A DNA stretch of 51,323 nt from a virus: IMG/VR virus record IMGVR_UViG_3300010885_021982, positions 1 to 51,323 of that record. One strand, 5' to 3'. Of this stretch, positions 22,750 to 32,241 are shown in pieces. Under the pieces are notes generated by a model. The model was not told the DNA's origin. It saw nothing but the letters and a program-made list of their open reading frames with translations, and did not search any database. The first letter of the stretch is position 1. Every line of letters starts with the position of its first letter. The position numbers were made by a program, and so were the translations under genes.

Positions 22750-25700
22750 TACTTAACTCCTTTGAGATAAGCCAGAGGTGATTTAGCCTTCGGCGGTATA
22801 CGGTTAATTGGCGCAGAGCGTTTTTGCTTTCTTATTGATTCTCTCATAGCATCTAACTTTCTTGCACCTTCTGTGTTTGACCCATCACCCAACGCTGCAA
22901 CTACATCAGCGTCAAATACGTATTCTCCATCAGCTAGACGAGCGTCAATCAAATCGTCTTGGCCTCCACCGGCTCCTTGCACGTAGTGCGATCCTTTGTA
23001 AGGAACGCCTCCCGCCGCCATAAGTGGTGACGCCATGGCTAGACCGCCACCTCGCAGGTGCGCAACTTGCGGGGTAGACGAGCCGTAGAACGGTGAACTG
23101 TCAAAAGAAAGAGGACTCTTTTCAACCCCGTAATTATAATATCCAGAAGTGTTTTGCGTTTGAGGCATAGTAGTCGTGTCTGTTTGGGGCTGTTGCTGCT
23201 GAAACACAGGGTTTATCTGCTGCAAAGGGGTTTGCTGACTGATGTCTATCGCTTGAGGGGTATACGTACCTTTAAAAGAGTAATCGGCATTAGGGTTGTA
23301 TGTTGAGGTTAGTAGGCCAGGAGTGAGAAGAGCCGATTTCCAAGTAGGTACAGCCTCCGTCCCGTCAGGGTTTGTTGCAGACGCGTTCGCCGGTTTTGGA
23401 GCAATATCGCTGCCTCTTGGTAAATTTGAGTCAGTTGCTGGTTTTTTGGGAGTGCCGACGGCTACTATGTTTCCTGGAGTTTGGGTTTCTACTTCAAGTG
23501 GGTCTAATTTGTAGTTTGAGTCATCTACACCTACTAGACTTGGATCTGTTAAATCTTCAGGAGTTACCGCATCTTTGCCGCTCAAGTCTACAGTCAATCC
23601 GTCTGTGCTTTCTCCAGCACCGACCTCGCCTGAAGTTAATCCTTGCCCGCCGCCCATATCCTCTAGGTTTGACGTTGTAGGCAGTTTTAAACCCTGACCG
23701 TCTGTAGAGCCTGAGGTTGGATTATAGAGGCTGTAGTCTGGTGTCCAATTAGGATCTACAAGATCGCTTACACCTGTGAACGCCGTTCCGGTTAATCCTG
23801 TACCGGTCTCAGGGTCTATTCCTATTTTAGTAGGGTCTTCGGGGTTGAGTGAGTAGTCAGGTTTAAAATCAGGAACAACTGGGTAGGTGAACGGCTCTTC
23901 ATCTACAATAGGCTCATTCACCCCGTCTTCGTTGACTGTTGTCGGGGTAGGTGATGTTAGATCTATCTCAGCATATTTACCGCTCATGTAGTCGTTGTAA
24001 ACAGCTTGAGAATCGATATTGTTGAGAATGTTATTTTTAGCAACTTCTAAAGCTGCTTTTTCTTCTGGAGTGTCTGCAGTTATTCCGTACTGTTCTTCAA
24101 AGTTAGCAGCTTTCAGCTCTAACTCAGCTCCTTTATCCGCAACCGTAGGCGCATCATTTACAAGGTCTGCGCTTGTATCACCGAGTTGTCGAGCCATTGA
24201 CACGTTTTTACTGACCGTAAGCGCATCATTGTAATTTAGCTCTCCAGACAGCACGCGATCACTGATCGCTTTTGCGTCAGCATCACTCAACCCATACATG
24301 TCTTTTGCCTGTTTAGCAAGCTCAGCTGCCGTTTCTGGCAAGGCTTTTATGGTGTTAAAGTCCTGATAGTTCTTTAACCCAGTGGCGATATCATAAGCCC
24401 ATTGTTTAGCCGCTGCGTCATCTTTTAGTCCGTTATCTTTAGCGTACTTTAAAGCGGAGTCATAGGCTGTTTTTGCTGTCGGGTCTTTTTGGATAGTTTC
24501 GTCGGCGTGAGCGGCTTCAGCCTTCCTAAACGCATCATAAGCCTCAGCTGAGTTGTATTCTCCGCTGTCGATCTTTGCCACGATATCTTTAATGGCTGCG
24601 CTGTCTTTCATGCCGATCATGTCAGCTTGATCTTGAATCCAAAGTTGCGAATCTCTAGCTTCTTGGTCTCTAATATACTGACTAGACACTTCAGCAGCAG
24701 GGGTTCCGTCTTTTGCGTCTGCTTTTGCAAACTCCATACCTAAGCTGTTTGCGCTCTCAGCTGCTTTTATAAGACCGCTCGCATCGTACTGGTAGTCTTT
24801 GTTTTTTGACCACGAAGATATATCTTGGTCTAAGATACTATTTTTGATTTCTCTTTGTGCTTCATACGACAGCCCTTTTTGAGCTGCTTGATCTGCTGCG
24901 CTTTGAGCGTTAAATGCTCTCATAGCGTAAGCGTCTATGGATACCCCATCTCCTTTGCCCTCAGCCTTCATCACTTGCGCTTGAGCAGCTGCCTTTAAAT
25001 CTTCGTCTGATATGTCGCCGGCATACGTCTTTTTGAAGTCTTGATAGATGTCACCTACTTTATCTTGATCAGATTTTGTAGCGGCAGTTTGAACTGCAGA
25101 TGTAGCGTCTTGAAGTGTAGCTTTGGGGTCATTTATATACGCATCCCTCTCAGCTTGAAGGTCTACGTTGCTCAGCTGATCAACCTTCATCGCCGCAACT
25201 TGCTGGTCAAAAGCGGCTGCTTTGTTAGTTTTTAACGCATCAGCTGCTGCTTTAGCAGTCTCTTTTGCTATGTCTTTAACTTGAGGGCTGGTTAAAATTT
25301 GAACAGACGTAGTTTTTGCGGCATTTGTCGCCATCGCCTGCACTTGCTCAGTCGTTTTGCCCTGAGCAACTCCAGTGAGTGTAGCGTTCACCACACCAGT
25401 AACTATTTTATCAACTGCAGCTGCACTTGCCGAGCTTTGAACCAAAGCCGTAAGAGTTGGGCTGGCCTGCACGATATTGCCAACTATATTTGCTCCTTGA
25501 ATCAAACCTCCAATTGCTGCAGCTTTAACATCTTGACCAGCGATGCTAGCAGAGATAGAGGCTATGATAGGAGCTTTGATAACGCTGGGTAATGCTGCAA
25601 AAGTAGAGTTTGAGTTTAAAACTCCTGGTACAGACGCAGCTAGACCCATCTTTAAAGCATCATTAACGCTCGTACCCGTCAAAGCAGCTGTAGCGACTGA

Positions 25701-26264
25701 TCCAGCCATATTACCTACAACTGTCGAAATCACAGTATTCATGCCCGTGCTTGCAAGTGCACCAGTCACGTAATTTGCAGTGGATCCGCCTACAACCGGA
25801 ACAAGAGCTGCGGTGAGACCTTTCTTTACGTCTCCGCCGTTTAAAGCTGTGTTTACTACCGTGTTTCCAACGATTGCGGCTGTAGTACCAGACAACCCAA
25901 TGCTTTCCCCGATAAGAGACCCAAGCCCAGGAGCGTACACAGCTAGGGCAATTGCGGCCAGAGCTTTGGGGTCTGTAGCAATTGCTTCTGCTGTTTTTTC
26001 AATAGGTTGTAAAATCTTCGCATCTAGATCAGCAAGAGCATCTTCTGTTTTGTTTTTAACATCTGTGTACGTATTTTTAACGTCTTTGTATGTATCGTCT
26101 ACCTTATTTTTAACGTCTTTGTATGTATCGTCTACCTTATTTTTAACGTCTTTATACGAATCTTCTACGCTGTTTTTCGCTCCTGTCCATGCGTCTTCTA
26201 CGCTGTTTTTAGCGTCTTTTTGCGTATTTTCTACCTTGTTTTTAGCTTTTGTCCATGCTCCCAT
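22749..26264 (-). CDS. large internal virion protein with N-terminal 11-residue repeats (1171 aa)
   Basis: Residues 1-70 consist of charged 11-mers such as VDDTYKDVKNK, two of them exact, a hendecad pattern typical of LEA-like amphipathic helices. Residues about 95-260 are Ala/Gly/Val-rich and hydrophobic, resembling membrane-active ejection proteins. The middle is helical with many Lys/Asp/Ala, followed by a Pro/Thr/Asp-rich linker (about 800-1060). Near the C-terminus 'SHYVQGAGGGQDDLIDARL' followed by 'ADGEYVFDADVVAALG' is a motif I have seen in phage virion proteins. Probably ejected into the periplasm with DNA. A tape-measure role is the alternative but no other long-tail gene is present. 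Confidence 0.65.
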   Translation of the reverse strand: MGAWTKAKNKVENTQKDAKNSVEDAWTGAKNSVEDSYKDVKNKVDDTYKDVKNKVDDTYKDVKNTYTDVKNKTEDALADLDAKILQPIEKTAEAIATDPKALAAIALAVYAPGLGSLIGESIGLSGTTAAIVGNTVVNTALNGGDVKKGLTAALVPVVGGSTANYVTGALASTGMNTVISTVVGNMAGSVATAALTGTSVNDALKMGLAASVPGVLNSNSTFAALPSVIKAPIIASISASIAGQDVKAAAIGGLIQGANIVGNIVQASPTLTALVQSSASAAAVDKIVTGVVNATLTGVAQGKTTEQVQAMATNAAKTTSVQILTSPQVKDIAKETAKAAADALKTNKAAAFDQQVAAMKVDQLSNVDLQAERDAYINDPKATLQDATSAVQTAATKSDQDKVGDIYQDFKKTYAGDISDEDLKAAAQAQVMKAEGKGDGVSIDAYAMRAFNAQSAADQAAQKGLSYEAQREIKNSILDQDISSWSKNKDYQYDASGLIKAAESANSLGMEFAKADAKDGTPAAEVSSQYIRDQEARDSQLWIQDQADMIGMKDSAAIKDIVAKIDSGEYNSAEAYDAFRKAEAAHADETIQKDPTAKTAYDSALKYAKDNGLKDDAAAKQWAYDIATGLKNYQDFNTIKALPETAAELAKQAKDMYGLSDADAKAISDRVLSGELNYNDALTVSKNVSMARQLGDTSADLVNDAPTVADKGAELELKAANFEEQYGITADTPEEKAALEVAKNNILNNIDSQAVYNDYMSGKYAEIDLTSPTPTTVNEDGVNEPIVDEEPFTYPVVPDFKPDYSLNPEDPTKIGIDPETGTGLTGTAFTGVSDLVDPNWTPDYSLYNPTSGSTDGQGLKLPTTSNLEDMGGGQGLTSGEVGAGESTDGLTVDLSGKDAVTPEDLTDPSLVGVDDSNYKLDPLEVETQTPGNIVAVGTPKKPATDSNLPRGSDIAPKPANASATNPDGTEAVPTWKSALLTPGLLTSTYNPNADYSFKGTYTPQAIDISQQTPLQQINPVFQQQQPQTDTTTMPQTQNTSGYYNYGVEKSPLSFDSSPFYGSSTPQVAHLRGGGLAMASPLMAAGGVPYKGSHYVQGAGGGQDDLIDARLADGEYVFDADVVAALGDGSNTEGARKLDAMRESIRKQKRSAPINRIPPKAKSPLAYLKGVK
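26074..26139 (-). repeat. two exact 33-bp tandem repeats
   Basis: Identical 33-base units at 26074-26106 and 26107-26139 encode the exact VDDTYKDVKNK repeats of the 1171-residue virion protein. Degenerate copies continue on both sides (about 26040-26230). The identity at DNA level indicates recent expansion. Confidence 0.85.
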
Positions 26265-26641
26265 TATAGAGTCACCTCCGCAAGATATCTACCATCAGAA
26301 GTAGGTTTTATACTAACCTGCTCAGCGGAGACGGTTTGCTGGATGAGCTCAGAAACTCTAGGATTATCATACGGCGTCTCTGCATAAGTGTACCCGAGTT
26401 TTCTAAGCAGGACAAACAACGCCATTACGTTTTTCACTAAATTTGCTGCGCTGTCTGCGTTAAAACAGTGAAACTCTGCTCTGTCTTTTTCTGTAGATTT
26501 AAAAATCATCAGGGTTTCACCCTCTCGTACGACGTGGGCTCCTAACCCGATCTCACGGTTTATGATGTCTATCAAGTCTTTCGCGCTCATATCCTTGTGG
26601 TTTCGTTTTGCGTCAATCTTTAATATTTCATTTGGTGTCAT
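26264..26641 (-). CDS. small virion-region protein (125 aa)
   Basis: An alpha/beta protein beginning MTPNEILKIDAKRN, with strand-like 'AHVVREGETLMIFK' and 'AEFHCFNADSAANLVKNVM'. It looks like the small proteins encoded between the tail nozzle and internal virion genes of podovirus-like phages. No catalytic motif. Overlaps the start of the internal protein gene by one base. Confidence 0.6.
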   Translation of the reverse strand: MTPNEILKIDAKRNHKDMSAKDLIDIINREIGLGAHVVREGETLMIFKSTEKDRAEFHCFNADSAANLVKNVMALFVLLRKLGYTYAETPYDNPRVSELIQQTVSAEQVSIKPTSDGRYLAEVTL

Positions 26642-26642
26642 A

Positions 26643-26897
26643 TCAGTTCTCCGGTCTAGGATTTACTGCATTTACAAGTTGCTCAGCCCAATCAAACCAG
26701 TTATCAAAATTATCTGAAGAGGGAATAGCTTCATTTGTGAATATATCAATGCCTTTAATCCCGTTGGCCCAAAGTTTCCAGTCTGTTGTCGGTCCGGGAA
26801 TTTCAAGGTTTTGAGTAGAGTATAGTTCACACATGACAGATGCCCACGAGTCAAACGTGTGCCCTCTAGGATCATATACAAGTGCGACGTTGCTCAT
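26643..26897 (-). CDS. small tail-region protein (84 aa)
   Basis: Acidic, tryptophan-rich product (MSNVALVYDPRGHTFDSWAS...). Start overlaps the end of the nozzle-like gene by four bases (ATGAGC...). No family recognised; likely a minor virion or assembly protein by position. Confidence 0.55.
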   Translation of the reverse strand: MSNVALVYDPRGHTFDSWASVMCELYSTQNLEIPGPTTDWKLWANGIKGIDIFTNEAIPSSDNFDNWFDWAEQLVNAVNPRPEN

Positions 26898-29098
26898 GGG
26901 CGTACGTCTCCAATATCTGCGTCTAGCAGTATTTTACCCGCTTGATAATCACCACCTTGAACGTTGCTTTCAAAACGAAGGCGAAGCTCACGACGTTGCT
27001 CACGCATATCGATCTTACCTGTTCCTGGACTAAACACGTACGGGTCGCTTGTAACGTCTTGCGACTGTGCAAAGGGGCGTCCTGTGACATAGCAGTTCAT
27101 ATCACCTTCTTGTATAAAGTCAGGTTCTACTCGCTCTAAGCGTAGCCAAACATTTTCTCCAATGGGGGCAGGCTGTGAAGGACCTCCAGAAACCAACCCT
27201 AGGTCGTTGGTTTCAAAGAAACTCTCAATGGCTGTTAAATTCTGTCCTTCAACTACGTCCACGCCGATCTCATGCTGCCAGAGTTTGATATAACCGGCTG
27301 GAGTGCTGAAAGTGAGCAAGGAGGTTGCACTAGATGAGGCAGCTACTGTCATGTGGATAACCATAGGATAGAGGGTTGCAACTGGGGTGGTAAAACCCGC
27401 CCCCGTTCCTCCAATGTTCGCTGCGGCTGCACTCAATGAACTGCCGACTAGGTAACTGTATCCGGGGAATGTGATCGTCACGTTGGTGACCACTCCACCG
27501 CCAACAACGATCGTGGCAAGGGCTGAAAATCCACCACCTCCAGTTAAAGGTACGTTTGTGTACGTCCCGTTTGTATACCCAGAGCCCCCAGTGATCGCTC
27601 CGCGCGTAGCTAACCCAGAAGTCGTGACCTGATCTATAGCAGTGCCCGTGACAATACCTGTACCCGATATCACAAGTCCAGGGTACAAAAGACCATCATA
27701 TACAGCTGCTGCAATGTGAGTATTGCCTGTGACCGTGGTAATCGTTTGTGTAGAAACTACCTCAGCTACGGATACATCTGCCCCAGCAATGATGGGATAG
27801 TGAAAAACTTGAGAATAGAAACCGGCGGTGCGTCTTGCCCCTACAGCAGTACCCGCATCATACCAACACTGCTCACGGGTATTGTAGATTATCGCGTCGT
27901 TGCACTCAGTAGAGTCGCCACTCGGAAAATACCACCAAATCTCACCCCAGCGAGGAACTTTAGAAGCCCACACTTTTTGACGCTGAGCATAGTTCAGGTT
28001 ATCAAAAAAGTAGTTCATGTTAAAATTATTCGGTATCTCTTTTACAACACCGTTGTACATCAAAAAACAGTCCACGCCGCACCAGTAGTAAATACCCCCG
28101 TACTCAACTGCGGATTGGCTGGACAAAATCGACGATTGGCTGGTTATGATGTCGTAACGCCAGTACTGAGCTGGGGTTCCGACGCCGCCGACAAAAGATA
28201 CCCGAATTAAAGAGTCAAGACTCCAAAAAAGCCCTGATGGAGAGTTTGAGCCGCCACGAACGGGTAACCCTTGAACGACCTTTGTCGTAGCTACGTTGGT
28301 TTCATTGGCATCTGCTGACACCCAATCGTTTAAATCATTTGCGGAGCAATTTTTTATCAAACCATTATTGCCGTACACAAAGAGGTAGGGATGCAAAGAT
28401 ACGCAGCCTCCAGACACTTGAACTTGATTGTCAAAAGTGATGGTTGCCGTGGTCCCGTTTGTAGTTGCTAGAGACAGATTTACAGTAGTTGTGCTGACTG
28501 ATGTGACCGTTGTTCCTGAAGCTATGCCTACACCCGATACTAGTTGTCCTGCGCCTATTCGTATGTCTGTAGCCGGCAAAGTTAAAACTGTTGCTCCTGA
28601 GCTTTTCGTTACTCCAGCTATACTGAACACGCCAACTGCACTCATTGTAGAGCCAGTGATGTCTCCATATAAAACTGGAGTATCATACGTACTATCAATG
28701 TTGGTTAAATTTTGTCCTGGGTGAGCTACAATAGTTCCTACGCCGCCGGTTGCACTATAGAAGCCGTCAAATTGCCAGAGATTATTCGCGTTTGCTGTGA
28801 AGTTGCTCAATGCAAAATCTACAACACCCGCACCTATACCTGAGTTGTCAATCGTTAAAACTTGCAAACCGTCGCTATACCCGCTGAACACTCGGTTTAC
28901 GCCGTCATTTGGGTTCATCCAGATACCGCGAGAAGGACCTTTTACGTCTGTAGAAATCAGCCGATATCCCCACATCTTCCTAGGACGACCGCGCTGAAAC
29001 CGCACCCACCGGCCAGCCGTATAGTAGTCCATGTCGAAAACAGTTCCATCCCTTTGGATGCCTGGCTTCGTATCTAAAGCAAAGACTTTTTGCGTCAA
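26894..29098 (-). CDS. tail nozzle / tail hub candidate (734 aa)
   Basis: Beta-rich protein starting MTQKVFALDTKPGIQRDGTV with 'GRWVRFQRGRPRKMWGYR' (residues 30-47). These, with repeated Trp/Gly strands, resemble the propeller-like proteins at the tail tip of short-tailed phages (T7 gp12, P22 gp10 functional class). Inserted Thr/Val/Gly-rich segments (about 150-220 and 450-570) look like Ig-like or lectin-like domains. Position after the adaptor and before internal proteins copies the T7 order gp11-gp12-gp14/15/16. Confidence 0.6.
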   Translation of the reverse strand: MTQKVFALDTKPGIQRDGTVFDMDYYTAGRWVRFQRGRPRKMWGYRLISTDVKGPSRGIWMNPNDGVNRVFSGYSDGLQVLTIDNSGIGAGVVDFALSNFTANANNLWQFDGFYSATGGVGTIVAHPGQNLTNIDSTYDTPVLYGDITGSTMSAVGVFSIAGVTKSSGATVLTLPATDIRIGAGQLVSGVGIASGTTVTSVSTTTVNLSLATTNGTTATITFDNQVQVSGGCVSLHPYLFVYGNNGLIKNCSANDLNDWVSADANETNVATTKVVQGLPVRGGSNSPSGLFWSLDSLIRVSFVGGVGTPAQYWRYDIITSQSSILSSQSAVEYGGIYYWCGVDCFLMYNGVVKEIPNNFNMNYFFDNLNYAQRQKVWASKVPRWGEIWWYFPSGDSTECNDAIIYNTREQCWYDAGTAVGARRTAGFYSQVFHYPIIAGADVSVAEVVSTQTITTVTGNTHIAAAVYDGLLYPGLVISGTGIVTGTAIDQVTTSGLATRGAITGGSGYTNGTYTNVPLTGGGGFSALATIVVGGGVVTNVTITFPGYSYLVGSSLSAAAANIGGTGAGFTTPVATLYPMVIHMTVAASSSATSLLTFSTPAGYIKLWQHEIGVDVVEGQNLTAIESFFETNDLGLVSGGPSQPAPIGENVWLRLERVEPDFIQEGDMNCYVTGRPFAQSQDVTSDPYVFSPGTGKIDMREQRRELRLRFESNVQGGDYQAGKILLDADIGDVRP

Positions 29099-30324
29099 AA
29101 CGAACCTCCAGAAATACCGTTAGGTACGCGCATACCTGAAGCGGACAACACCATACCCAGCGCCCCAAGTATAGCTATTGCAAGTTGTCCTGAGGCTGGT
29201 CGATAAATACCGGTCGTTGTCTCAGAGGTAAACGCTAACGAAGGAGAACCTACTGAGCCGTCAGATAAACTGATTACGCTAAGACCGGCAAGCACTGTGT
29301 TTGCGTTTACCAAATTTGTTGAATCACAAATTAAGGTAGCTTGGTTGTTTGCTGTAATCGTAGCTCCAGATGATCCAGCGATACCGGTAGTGATCGTTAT
29401 TGTGTAACCCCCGCTTCCGGCAGAAGTTGCGTTCTCTACATAGTACACTTGCACCGTAGGCGGTACAACGATCGTGACGTTCCCAGTCAGCGTTCCTGTG
29501 TACTTTTGTATCACATTGGAGGCTTCAGAACTCGTGAGGGTGTAGGTTCCTGAGGTGACGGCTTTGGTTAAGATTGTAAAGTTAAACTGGGTTGATTTGC
29601 CAAGACCTACCGTGTAAAACCCAGAACCTGAGCAAGACACTATGCAGGAGTCTCCTGGCTGGAGCGTTATGCTAGACACTCCGTTGATATAATCACCCGC
29701 TTGCGGTGTTACGGTAAGCGTTCCGGTACCTGAGTTTCTAAGAGAAAAGAAAAAGTTATTCCCTAAGCTGGTTGTGCTGCTCAGAGTCACAGTGCCCGCT
29801 CCCCCTGTAAACACCTGCACAGAAGAACGCAGACCCGTGTAGACATTGAGGGTAGAGCTAAAAGTAGTTACCGGTTGTGCAGCATTTAGAGTGACACCAG
29901 AAGCAAGTAAACCGTAGCCTGCGAGGGTGGCTGCATCAGCGCCAGAAGAGCCGATGCCGTAAGCGATAATGCCCCATGTACCTGCCGTGTTTAAATTTGT
30001 TGTTACATAGATATAGTACGAAGCTCCTGGAGCGATAGATACTATTGTACTTCCAGTAAAGTCTTTTACAATAAAAGACACTGCCCCAAGATTCCTCAAC
30101 ATCGCGTCTGTACCGACTGATGTTTGGTTTGCAGGAGGCATAAAAAGCGACAACCCGACCGAGCTTGGGGTCACGTCCATTATTCGGGCTGAGTAGTTTC
30201 CGTCTACGTTGCCATTTAATGGCCACGACAGTGTAGTGTCAGCGCCTAGAGCTATCGATCTATACGATACATCTGTAGGCTGGATTACGTTGCCAGTAAA
30301 CGGACTGTTGTAACTTGTGCTCAT
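29095..30324 (-). CDS. fibre-like virion structural protein (409 aa)
   Basis: Thr/Ser/Gly-rich beta-structured product throughout, with 'GSVGSPSLAFTSETTTGIYR' near the C-terminus, a segment common in phage tail fibres and spike stems. No enzymatic motif. It sits between adaptor and nozzle genes and overlaps both by four bases. Probably a tail appendage. Confidence 0.6.
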   Translation of the reverse strand: MSTSYNSPFTGNVIQPTDVSYRSIALGADTTLSWPLNGNVDGNYSARIMDVTPSSVGLSLFMPPANQTSVGTDAMLRNLGAVSFIVKDFTGSTIVSIAPGASYYIYVTTNLNTAGTWGIIAYGIGSSGADAATLAGYGLLASGVTLNAAQPVTTFSSTLNVYTGLRSSVQVFTGGAGTVTLSSTTSLGNNFFFSLRNSGTGTLTVTPQAGDYINGVSSITLQPGDSCIVSCSGSGFYTVGLGKSTQFNFTILTKAVTSGTYTLTSSEASNVIQKYTGTLTGNVTIVVPPTVQVYYVENATSAGSGGYTITITTGIAGSSGATITANNQATLICDSTNLVNANTVLAGLSVISLSDGSVGSPSLAFTSETTTGIYRPASGQLAIAILGALGMVLSASGMRVPNGISGGSF

Positions 30325-30959
30325 GAATCCACCGCTAGTGATTGTCGATCGCCCAGTCGTGTAACGTCTTCATTTTTCAAAGCCGTCACTATCAACTGGT
30401 ACTGTTGCTGCCACATTGCAATCCTGCCATCGTTTTTCAGAAACGGCATAGCTTGGAGCAATGACCCATAAAGTAGCGCCTGAGGGGCATATTGTGTGAA
30501 CCAGTTAGACTGGTTTGAAGAATCTAAAGGCTGAGGGCGTTCATAGTACAGCACTTCAAAATCATAGGCCGCATCCGGTGGAGGTGTAATCAACCAGTGG
30601 GTATAGTCGTAGTCACAGTAAAATTTAGGTAAGTCTGTTAAAGTGCTATCTGGCCAGTACTCACGAAGATATTCGTATTTGCGTAAAAGCATAGGATAAC
30701 GAGTCCCAGTGGCATCTGTGATGTTCATAGACACTGTTTTGCGCCATCTAGCCGGTTTATCTAACACGGCTCCTGAAATATTCAGTTTGCTAGTGTTTAC
30801 AGTCAAAGTCCCTAAAAACTTGAGTTCTGCAGTCAAAACTTGCTCAGCGAGCATTACAAATGTAGGTATCTTTGCTAGCGTCGCATCATCAGTTCTTTCT
30901 AAATAAGACGACACGTCTGCGGCAAGCGAATCGTACGTCATTACTGCTGCTGTAGTCAT
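30321..30959 (-). CDS. phage adaptor / tail tubular A-like protein
   Basis: Starts 'MTTAAVMTYDSLAADVSSYL' then 'ERTDDATLAKIPTFVMLAEQ', followed by 'LDKPARWRKTVSMNI' (residues 70-84) and 'FEVLYYERPQPL'. This matches the adaptor/gatekeeper family that connects portal and nozzle (T7 gp11 class). Length 212 residues is typical. Preceded by a candidate promoter inside the end of the endolysin gene. Confidence 0.75.
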   Translation of the reverse strand: MTTAAVMTYDSLAADVSSYLERTDDATLAKIPTFVMLAEQVLTAELKFLGTLTVNTSKLNISGAVLDKPARWRKTVSMNITDATGTRYPMLLRKYEYLREYWPDSTLTDLPKFYCDYDYTHWLITPPPDAAYDFEVLYYERPQPLDSSNQSNWFTQYAPQALLYGSLLQAMPFLKNDGRIAMWQQQYQLIVTALKNEDVTRLGDRQSLAVDS

Positions 30960-30992
30960 CGCTTGTTTCTCCGCTATTTAACTGTGGATCTC

Positions 30993-30998
30993 ATTATA
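30993..30998 (-). promoter_or_regulatory. candidate -10 box before the adaptor gene
   Basis: On the minus strand AAGTTATAATGAG contains TATAAT (30998-30993), about 35 bases before the adaptor ATG and just after the endolysin stop. No clear -35. The GTTATAAT core is the same as in the plus-strand elements at 5407, 8760 and 13689 (first base). Confidence 0.35.
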
Positions 30999-31001
30999 AC
31001 T

Positions 31002-31430
31002 TCAAGCGTAAGCGCGAGTGCCTGCTTTATCTATGATGAGCGCCATATTGCGAGGTTCTGCCTCTTCCGTGTTTGGAATCGACACGTGCGTCCAACGATC
31101 GAACTCACGAATGCACTGATCATAGGGCAAACCGGACTCGATGATCGCGGTGACTACTTCGTCAGGAGTCATATCTTTTACTCGAATATCAGCTGCGCAG
31201 CCATGACGGTGCTGTGATTTATCGGTAGAGCCGACGGCTTTGTTGACCTCAGCTGAGCGAAATGCTGAGTTGATGTGGATTTCACGCCCACCCAGCACGT
31301 CTCTAACTTGTTCAAGAAATGCTGCCAAGCGGACAAGGTTTGCCATTTCAACGTCGCTGGGGATATTGTCAAACTCACGATGATCAGTGTGAGTCAACTC
31401 TTCGTAGGTAAAGTTGGGGGAGAGGTTCAT
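31002..31430 (-). CDS. endolysin, peptidase M15A family
   Basis: Zinc DD-peptidase cleaving peptidoglycan crosslinks or stem peptides at lysis. Zinc ligands are H74 and D81 in 'SQHRHGCAADIRV' and H115 in 'RWTHVSIP'; 'NSAFRSAEVNKAVGS' (54-68) precedes them as in the family. No signal peptide, so it needs a holin. The ATG overlaps the Rz TGA (ATGA). Confidence 0.88.
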   Translation of the reverse strand: MNLSPNFTYEELTHTDHREFDNIPSDVEMANLVRLAAFLEQVRDVLGGREIHINSAFRSAEVNKAVGSTDKSQHRHGCAADIRVKDMTPDEVVTAIIESGLPYDQCIREFDRWTHVSIPNTEEAEPRNMALIIDKAGTRAYA

Positions 31431-31906
31431 GGTTTTTCCTTTAAGGTTTCACGGATTTCGTTGTAGAGGTTGATGCAGGTGTTGAGCTTTCGGACTGTTG
31501 CGTCTGCGTCGTCTGTGATGGCGACAAGAGCTTGAGCAGCCTCTGGCTGTAGTTCTGCTGTTCCAAGGTCAGCTCCGGAGGAAGCGGTGGCATCTCCGGT
31601 GGCTTGTACGGGGCACACTGGGGTTTTGACAGGAATCCGCAACTGCATAACACCAGTGGCAATATCAGCGTTGCGCTTTTGTTGTAAAAGTTTTGCATTT
31701 TGGTTTGCTTTCTGAAGTTGATTTGCTTGAGCATTTACGGCAGTCACAAGCACTTGCTCTTTTTGTCTAGCTTGCTCATTAAGAGCTGCGATTTCAAGTT
31801 GCTGTCGCGTGTTTTCGTCATGTTTACCTTTGTAATACCCGCCTCCAAAGCTGCTAAGTATCGCAAAGATAATTCCAAGAAGAACGTAAGGGTTAAATAT
31901 GCTCAT
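31427..31906 (-). CDS. Rz: i-spanin (Rz-like)
   Basis: Inner-membrane spanin subunit. An N-terminal transmembrane helix is at residues 7-25 (VLLGIIFAILSSFGGGYY), followed by a long coiled-coil periplasmic region rich in Gln/Ala/Lys (30-85) and a C-terminal domain. The Rz1 frame is embedded within it. Gene order holin, Rz/Rz1, endolysin forms a compact lysis cassette. Confidence 0.8.
   Translation of the reverse strand: MSIFNPYVLLGIIFAILSSFGGGYYKGKHDENTRQQLEIAALNEQARQKEQVLVTAVNAQANQLQKANQNAKLLQQKRNADIATGVMQLRIPVKTPVCPVQATGDATASSGADLGTAELQPEAAQALVAITDDADATVRKLNTCINLYNEIRETLKEKP
31441..31698 (-). CDS. Rz1: o-spanin (Rz1-like) lipoprotein embedded in Rz
   Basis: Entirely nested in the Rz gene in another frame. 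The product from ATG 31698 begins MQNFYNKSATLILPLVLCSC; the signal peptide ends in a lipobox-like L-C-S-C, so the second cysteine should be lipidated. The mature part is proline-rich (KPPEMPPLPPEL), typical for Rz1. A longer in-frame start at 31734 would put basic residues before the signal and is less likely. Confidence 0.75.
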   Translation of the reverse strand: MQNFYNKSATLILPLVLCSCGFLSKPQCAPYKPPEMPPLPPELTLEQQNYSQRLLKLLSPSQTTQTQQSESSTPASTSTTKSVKP

Positions 31907-32241
31907 GGTATTTCCGTGTTGCTAGGAGCGTTGACGCTCAAAGGTTTGACCGGCACTTGCGGAACCGGCGGTTTAGGTGGCGCAGAAGGCATTGTAGCTT
32001 GGCTACCGTGGTTTACAGCCAGCAGTGTTCCTATGATAGATATCATCGAAATTACTGCGGTTTTGAGTAACTCAAGCAAAAACGCGTCATTTTTGGCTTG
32101 GCCGACCATAGGTTGAGTGACAAACATAACACAGTACAGCAAACCAAAAATCATACCAACAATCGCCACGTTAAAGAACATCAATGTCCAAAACTGGCTC
32201 AAGGCTTGCCATTCTTCAGGGCTTCTTTTTGAGGTTGTCAT
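31903..32241 (-). CDS. holin candidate, two membrane spans (112 aa)
   Basis: Two hydrophobic helices, about residues 17-41 (FWTLMFFNVAIVGMIFGLLY onward) and 57-77 (LLKTAVISMISIIGTLLAV), joined by a short polar loop. The C-terminus is proline-rich and soluble. Topology and position upstream of Rz and endolysin fit a class II holin. It overlaps the lipoprotein gene by 26 bases. Confidence 0.65.
   Translation of the reverse strand: MTTSKRSPEEWQALSQFWTLMFFNVAIVGMIFGLLYCVMFVTQPMVGQAKNDAFLLELLKTAVISMISIIGTLLAVNHGSQATMPSAPPKPPVPQVPVKPLSVNAPSNTEIP

Noticed and set aside
22749-26264. tape-measure protein of a long-tailed phage
   Set aside because: No tail tube, sheath, tail chaperone frameshift or baseplate genes; the order adaptor, nozzle, internal proteins, SLT fits a short tail.
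25780-26304. long plus-strand frame opposite the 1171-residue protein
   Set aside because: Reverse-complement shadow of the 11-mer repeats; low complexity and no start signal.
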